Source: JANNYA01 sp043754435
GTDB lineage: Bacteria; Pseudomonadota; Gammaproteobacteria; Xanthomonadales; SZUA-5
DNA length: 7,682 nucleotides
Assembly: GCA_043754435.1 (NCBI GenBank)
Contig: JAYUUS010000281.1
Span: 1 to 7,682, forward strand
Direction of reading: 5' to 3'
The notes beneath the pieces were generated by a model that was not told where the DNA came from, searched no databases, and saw nothing but the letters and a program-made list of their open reading frames with translations. Shown in pieces: positions 4,807 through 7,682 of this stretch; positions within the stretch are counted from its first letter, which is position 1, and every line of letters starts with the position of its first letter. Position numbers and translations under genes: made by a program.

Positions 4807-6026
4807 GCCCCACCCGCAAAATCACCACCGCCGTTCAAATCGGCAAAGTCATCGTCGGCGGCGGCGCGCCGATTGTGGTGCAGTCGATGACCAACACCGA
4901 CACAGCGGATATCAAAGGCACGACCCAGCAGATCGCGGAACTGGTGCGCGCGGGTTCGGAAATGGTGCGCGTTACCGTCAATACCCCCGAAGCCGCCGCC
5001 GCCGTTCCGCGTATTCGGGATGCGCTGGCGCAGCGCGCAATTGTGGTGCCGATCATTGGGGATTTTCACTATAACGGCCACACACTGCTGCAAAACGAGC
5101 CCGCCTGTGCCGAAGCGCTGGCGAAATATCGCATCAACCCTGGCAATGTCGGCTTTGGTCGCAAACGCGACACGCAATTTGCCGAAATCATCGAACACGC
5201 GATTCGCCATAGCAAACCGGTGCGCATTGGCGTGAACTGGGGCAGCTTAGATCAAGGCTTGCTCGCCGAACTTATGGACGCGAACGCAGCGCTGTCGGTG
5301 CCGTTAGCGGCACCGGTAGTCATGCGCGAAGCGTTAGTGCGCTCAGCTTTGGACAGCGCAGCGAAAGCCATCGAGATCGGTTTGCCCAGCAATCGCATTG
5401 TGCTGAGCTGTAAGGTTTCGGGCGTGCAAGAGCTGATTGCGGTGTATCGGGATCTAGCCGCGCGCTCGAATCACGCGCTGCATTTGGGTTTGACGGAAGC
5501 TGGCATTGGCAGCAAAGGCATCGTTGCCTCTAGTGCGGCACTTAGCGTACTGATGCAAGAAGGCATCGGCGATACGATTCGTATTTCGCTGACGCCCGAA
5601 CCCGACGAGCCACGCACCAAAGAAGTGATCGTCGCGCAAGAACTGCTGCAAACTATGGGCATGCGCGCGTTTACGCCGATGGTCACTGCCTGCCCTGGCT
5701 GCGGACGCACTACCAGCACGTTTTTTCAGCTGCTCGCGAAAACCGTGCAGGACCATGTGCGCAACCAGATGCCCGAGTGGAAATATCGCTATCCGGGTGC
5801 GGAAAATCTAACCCTGGCGGTGATGGGCTGCATCGTCAACGGCCCCGGTGAAAGCAAGCAAGCGAATATTGGCATTAGTCTGCCCGGCACCGGCGAAGCT
5901 CCGGCGGCCCCAGTATTTATCGACGGCGCGAAAGCCATGACGCTACGCGGCGACAATATCGCGCAGGAGTTTATCGCGGTGATTGATAACTACGTGGCGC
6001 AGCGCTTTGCTCGATCAAATCCTTAA
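4803..6026 (+). CDS. ispG: 4-hydroxy-3-methylbut-2-enyl diphosphate synthase (GcpE)
   Basis: IspG is the [4Fe-4S] enzyme that converts MEcPP to HMBPP, the penultimate step of the MEP isoprenoid pathway, with flavodoxin or ferredoxin as electron donor. The 407-residue product shows the TIM-barrel start (VGGGAPIVVQSMTNTDTAD, 18-36) and RIGVNWGSLD (141-150). The cluster ligands are C297 and C300 in CPGCGRTT, C343 in MGCIVNGPGE, and E350. The C297-C343 gap is 46 residues, against 35 in E. coli, because of a spacer around PEWKYRYPGAENL that I recall as common in betaproteobacteria. Start is GTG at 4803, inside the purC stop (GTGA overlap), so translation is probably coupled. The 3' end overlaps the convergent HAD phosphatase gene by 12 bp. 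Confidence 0.97.
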   Translation: MSPTRKITTAVQIGKVIVGGGAPIVVQSMTNTDTADIKGTTQQIAELVRAGSEMVRVTVNTPEAAAAVPRIRDALAQRAIVVPIIGDFHYNGHTLLQNEPACAEALAKYRINPGNVGFGRKRDTQFAEIIEHAIRHSKPVRIGVNWGSLDQGLLAELMDANAALSVPLAAPVVMREALVRSALDSAAKAIEIGLPSNRIVLSCKVSGVQELIAVYRDLAARSNHALHLGLTEAGIGSKGIVASSAALSVLMQEGIGDTIRISLTPEPDEPRTKEVIVAQELLQTMGMRAFTPMVTACPGCGRTTSTFFQLLAKTVQDHVRNQMPEWKYRYPGAENLTLAVMGCIVNGPGESKQANIGISLPGTGEAPAAPVFIDGAKAMTLRGDNIAQEFIAVIDNYVAQRFARSNP

Positions 6027-6662
6027 ATCCCAGAGCGAGTTCGCAACCCAGCTTGCGCCCCACTGCTCAACTGGTGGACTATCGCCTAAATAGCCAAAGG
6101 CGCAGGCAATCGTCACCGGGCAACCGGCGCGCTGCCCGGCTTGAATATCCCGAGGATCATCGCCGACCATCCAGGTGTTTGCAGCCGCTACGCCTAGCTG
6201 CTGACACACGGCCAACAATGGTGCCGGGTCTGGCTTTTTCACCGTTAAGCTGTCGCCGCCCAGCATCGCCGCGTGTTCTAGCTTCAGTGCGTGCGTCAGT
6301 TTGCGCGCGAGCGCAACCGGTTTATTGGTGACAATGCCCCAGGCAATGCCTTGCGCATTTAAGCGGGCAAATAATTCGGTGGCACCTGGGTAGAGTTTTG
6401 AGTGTACGCAGATGTTGTGCTCGTAATAGGCTAGAAAATTATCGCGCAAGCGCTCGATTTCGCCATGTAATTCTTGCGGCAATCCGGCGCGCATCATCGC
6501 TACGGCACCGCCGGAAACAAAATTCGCGGCATGCGCGGGTGTGGGCTCGGTCAGCCCAATAGTTTGGCGAACGTGACTCAGCGCCGCCATTAGATCGCCC
6601 GCGCTATCGACTAAGGTGCCGTCCAAATCGAATAGCACCGCTTTGGGGGCATTAAATTTCAC
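6015..6662 (-). CDS. HAD-family phosphatase, MupP-like (N-acetylmuramic acid 6-phosphate phosphatase) or phosphoglycolate phosphatase
   Basis: The 215-residue product is a class I HAD hydrolase. Motif I is LFDLDGTLVDS with nucleophile D12 and acid/base D14; motif II is IVTNKP with T112; motif III is KKPDPAPL with K143; motif IV is VGDDPRDIQAG with D168 and D172. A helical cap lies between residues about 18 and 90. The NFVSGGA, ICVHSKLYPG and WGIVTNKP stretches and the short length recall Pseudomonas MupP more than the 252-residue E. coli Gph. Immediate linkage to ubiG supports this, since mupP follows ubiG in pseudomonads. MupP dephosphorylates MurNAc-6-P in the cytoplasm during peptidoglycan recycling. 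Start is GTG at 6662, overlapping the ubiG stop (GTGA). The family is certain; the substrate is inferred. Confidence 0.85.
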   Translation of the reverse strand: MKFNAPKAVLFDLDGTLVDSAGDLMAALSHVRQTIGLTEPTPAHAANFVSGGAVAMMRAGLPQELHGEIERLRDNFLAYYEHNICVHSKLYPGATELFARLNAQGIAWGIVTNKPVALARKLTHALKLEHAAMLGGDSLTVKKPDPAPLLAVCQQLGVAAANTWMVGDDPRDIQAGQRAGCPVTIACAFGYLGDSPPVEQWGASWVANSLWDLRI

Positions 6663-7447
6663 AGCTTACTTTCGTCGACGAACTCAGGCGCTTCCTCAGG
6701 CTCTGGCGGCTTGAGCGCCGCCAAAATAAAGTTGATAGAGCTATCGCTACTTAACCGTGCGGTGTTGCTCAGCGGCGCGTAATTCAAGCCTTTCATTGCG
6801 GTAATTTCCATGCCGCGCGCGCGCAGCACGCGGGCGATTTCGGCGGGCTTTAGAAACTTCGCGTAGCTGTGGGTGCCTTTGGGCACCAAGTTAAAAACAT
6901 ATTCCGCAGCGACTATGCCTAGCGCAAACGCTTTTGGCGTGCGGTTTAGGGTGGAAAGCACCAATAAACCGCCGGGTTTAAGCAGTTTGACGCACGCATC
7001 CAAGACCGCTTCGGGGTTTGGCACATGCTCAAGCATTTCCATGCACGTCACTAAATCAAACTGCGCTGGATGCTGTTGCGCCATCTCTTCGGCGCTGAGT
7101 AGCTTATATTCGATCCCCGAAAGCTCAGAACCCAGCGCGTGCAGCTTGGCGACTTCGAGCAATTCTGGCGAAAGGTCCACGCCTACGACGTTGGCTCCCG
7201 CCTGCGCCATCGCCTCGCTCAAAAGCCCACCGCCGCAGCCCACATCCAGCGCGCGCAGGCCTTTCAGAGAGCGCTTTTGCTCGTGCAGCATTTGCTCGAT
7301 AAACGCTAGGCGCACCGGGTTAAGCGCCATGAGTGGCCGCGATGGCCCTTCTGGGTCCCACCAGCGTGCGCTTAGGCCAGCGAAGTGATTGAGCTCGTTC
7401 GCGCTCACATTTTTTTCCATCACGACTTCACTCTCCAAGCGGCTCAT
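6659..7447 (-). CDS. ubiG: Ubiquinone biosynthesis O-methyltransferase
   Basis: UbiG performs both O-methylations in ubiquinone synthesis at the inner membrane, using S-adenosylmethionine. With the start at 7447 the product has 262 residues. HFAGLSARWWDPEGP...LNPVRL (about 21-47) is the UbiG signature. SAM motif I is LDVGCGGGLL (67-76), the acidic end of strand 2 is VVGVDLS (87-93), and CMEMLEHV (135-142) and LKPGG (156-160) follow. GTHSYAKFL near 191-199 is also typical. The C-terminus has an unusual Pro/Glu-rich tail of about 16 residues. The ATG at 7447 overlaps the upstream stop as ATGA; the ATG at 7420 (253 residues) has a better GGAGAG upstream and starts closer to other UbiG proteins, so either may be right. 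The open frame up to 7567 is upstream read-through into the previous gene. Confidence 0.95.
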   Translation of the reverse strand: MSRLESEVVMEKNVSANELNHFAGLSARWWDPEGPSRPLMALNPVRLAFIEQMLHEQKRSLKGLRALDVGCGGGLLSEAMAQAGANVVGVDLSPELLEVAKLHALGSELSGIEYKLLSAEEMAQQHPAQFDLVTCMEMLEHVPNPEAVLDACVKLLKPGGLLVLSTLNRTPKAFALGIVAAEYVFNLVPKGTHSYAKFLKPAEIARVLRARGMEITAMKGLNYAPLSNTARLSSDSSINFILAALKPPEPEEAPEFVDESKL

Positions 7448-7682
7448 AACGGGAATCCGTTGGCACCCGCGATGCGCGCACCCCAAGATCTGGCGTTCGC
7501 GGCGAGTGCTTTGGTGTCCACGTCCAGCAAAATTCCGCCGCGCACCCGCGCCTGCCCTGCCACCCATACGTCGCTGACTTGACGGCGATGGCTGGCATAA
7601 ACGATGTGCGAAATCGGGTTGTACACTGGTAAGGCGTCGAACTCATCAAAGCGCAGCGCGACCAAATCGGCCTGTTTTCCGA
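7444..7682 (-). CDS. Amidohydrolase (TRZ/ATZ, MtaD-like), C-terminal end, runs off the right edge
   Basis: Only about the last 78 residues are visible. GKQADLVALRFDE is the typical end of the metal-dependent amidohydrolase barrel domain, followed by NPISHIVYASHRRQVSDVWVAGQ, the C-terminal beta-sandwich block of COG0402 deaminases. The branch next to ubiG is usually annotated 5-methylthioadenosine/S-adenosylhomocysteine deaminase or TRZ/ATZ hydrolase. The metal-binding residues lie outside the window, so the substrate cannot be judged. Removing S-adenosylhomocysteine would suit a neighbouring SAM methyltransferase, but that is inference. The stop at 7444-7446 overlaps the ubiG start as ATGA, making this the upstream gene of a tight three-gene operon. 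Confidence 0.85.
   Translation of the reverse strand, partial: GKQADLVALRFDEFDALPVYNPISHIVYASHRRQVSDVWVAGQARVRGGILLDVDTKALAANARSWGARIAGANGFPL

Noticed and set aside
4749..5210. Open frame of 153 codons on the minus strand
   Set aside because: It is antisense to the purC end and ispG start, and its composition (Arg, His, Asp, Gly-rich) is that of a shadow of the real coding frame.
6873..7388. Open frame of 171 codons on the plus strand
   Set aside because: It is antisense to ubiG, Ser/Ala-rich in the manner of a shadow frame, and has no recognisable domain or ribosome binding site.
7448..7567. Upstream extension of the ubiG frame by 40 residues
   Set aside because: It overlaps the amidohydrolase C-terminus in another frame, and its Arg/Gly-rich sequence is unlike UbiG.

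Overview
The window looks like ordinary chromosome from a betaproteobacterium, possibly Neisseriales-like. The evidence is the long-form PurC, an IspG with a spacer between its iron-sulfur cysteines, a UbiG/HAD phosphatase/amidohydrolase gene order shared with pseudomonads, and moderate GC with near-consensus sigma70-type promoters. The family-level guess is weak because no rRNA or other marker is present. I see no IS element, prophage gene, tRNA, CRISPR array or integration scar.

Layout. (1) Bases 1-1357, minus strand: a membrane-anchored YidB/DUF937 protein, followed 5 bp later by the N-terminal 200 residues of a secreted subtilisin-family (S8) protease that runs off the left edge. (2) 1358-1589: a divergent regulatory region with a good promoter for the ribosomal genes. 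(3) 1590-2240, plus strand: rplU and rpmA (L21 and L27), closed by a strong intrinsic terminator. The usual third gene, obgE, is absent. (4) 2241-3645, plus strand: a long, divergent GTP cyclohydrolase I (folE) whose stop codon lies 13 bp before a short BLUF blue-light sensor gene, followed by a likely terminator. Upstream of folE are inverted repeats that could be operator or leader structure. (5) 3646-3912: a noncoding region with a canonical G-quadruplex motif and two candidate purC promoters. (6) 3913-6026, plus strand: purC and ispG, overlapping by 4 bp. (7) 6015-7682, minus strand: an operon transcribed towards the left, in the order amidohydrolase (partial) - ubiG - HAD phosphatase. Each junction is a 4-bp ATGA or GTGA overlap. 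Its last gene overlaps ispG tail to tail by 12 bp.

How the genes fit together. Most are housekeeping: ribosome assembly (rplU, rpmA), purine synthesis (purC), the MEP isoprenoid pathway (ispG) and ubiquinone synthesis (ubiG). ispG and ubiG are metabolically connected, because the isoprenoid tail of ubiquinone comes from the MEP pathway. The HAD phosphatase beside ubiG resembles MupP of peptidoglycan recycling more than classical Gph. The most interesting module is folE-BLUF, which joins a pterin-synthesis enzyme to a flavin photoreceptor with all key photochemical residues intact. It suggests light-linked control of pterin or folate supply. The second most interesting is the paired YidB-like membrane protein and secreted protease.
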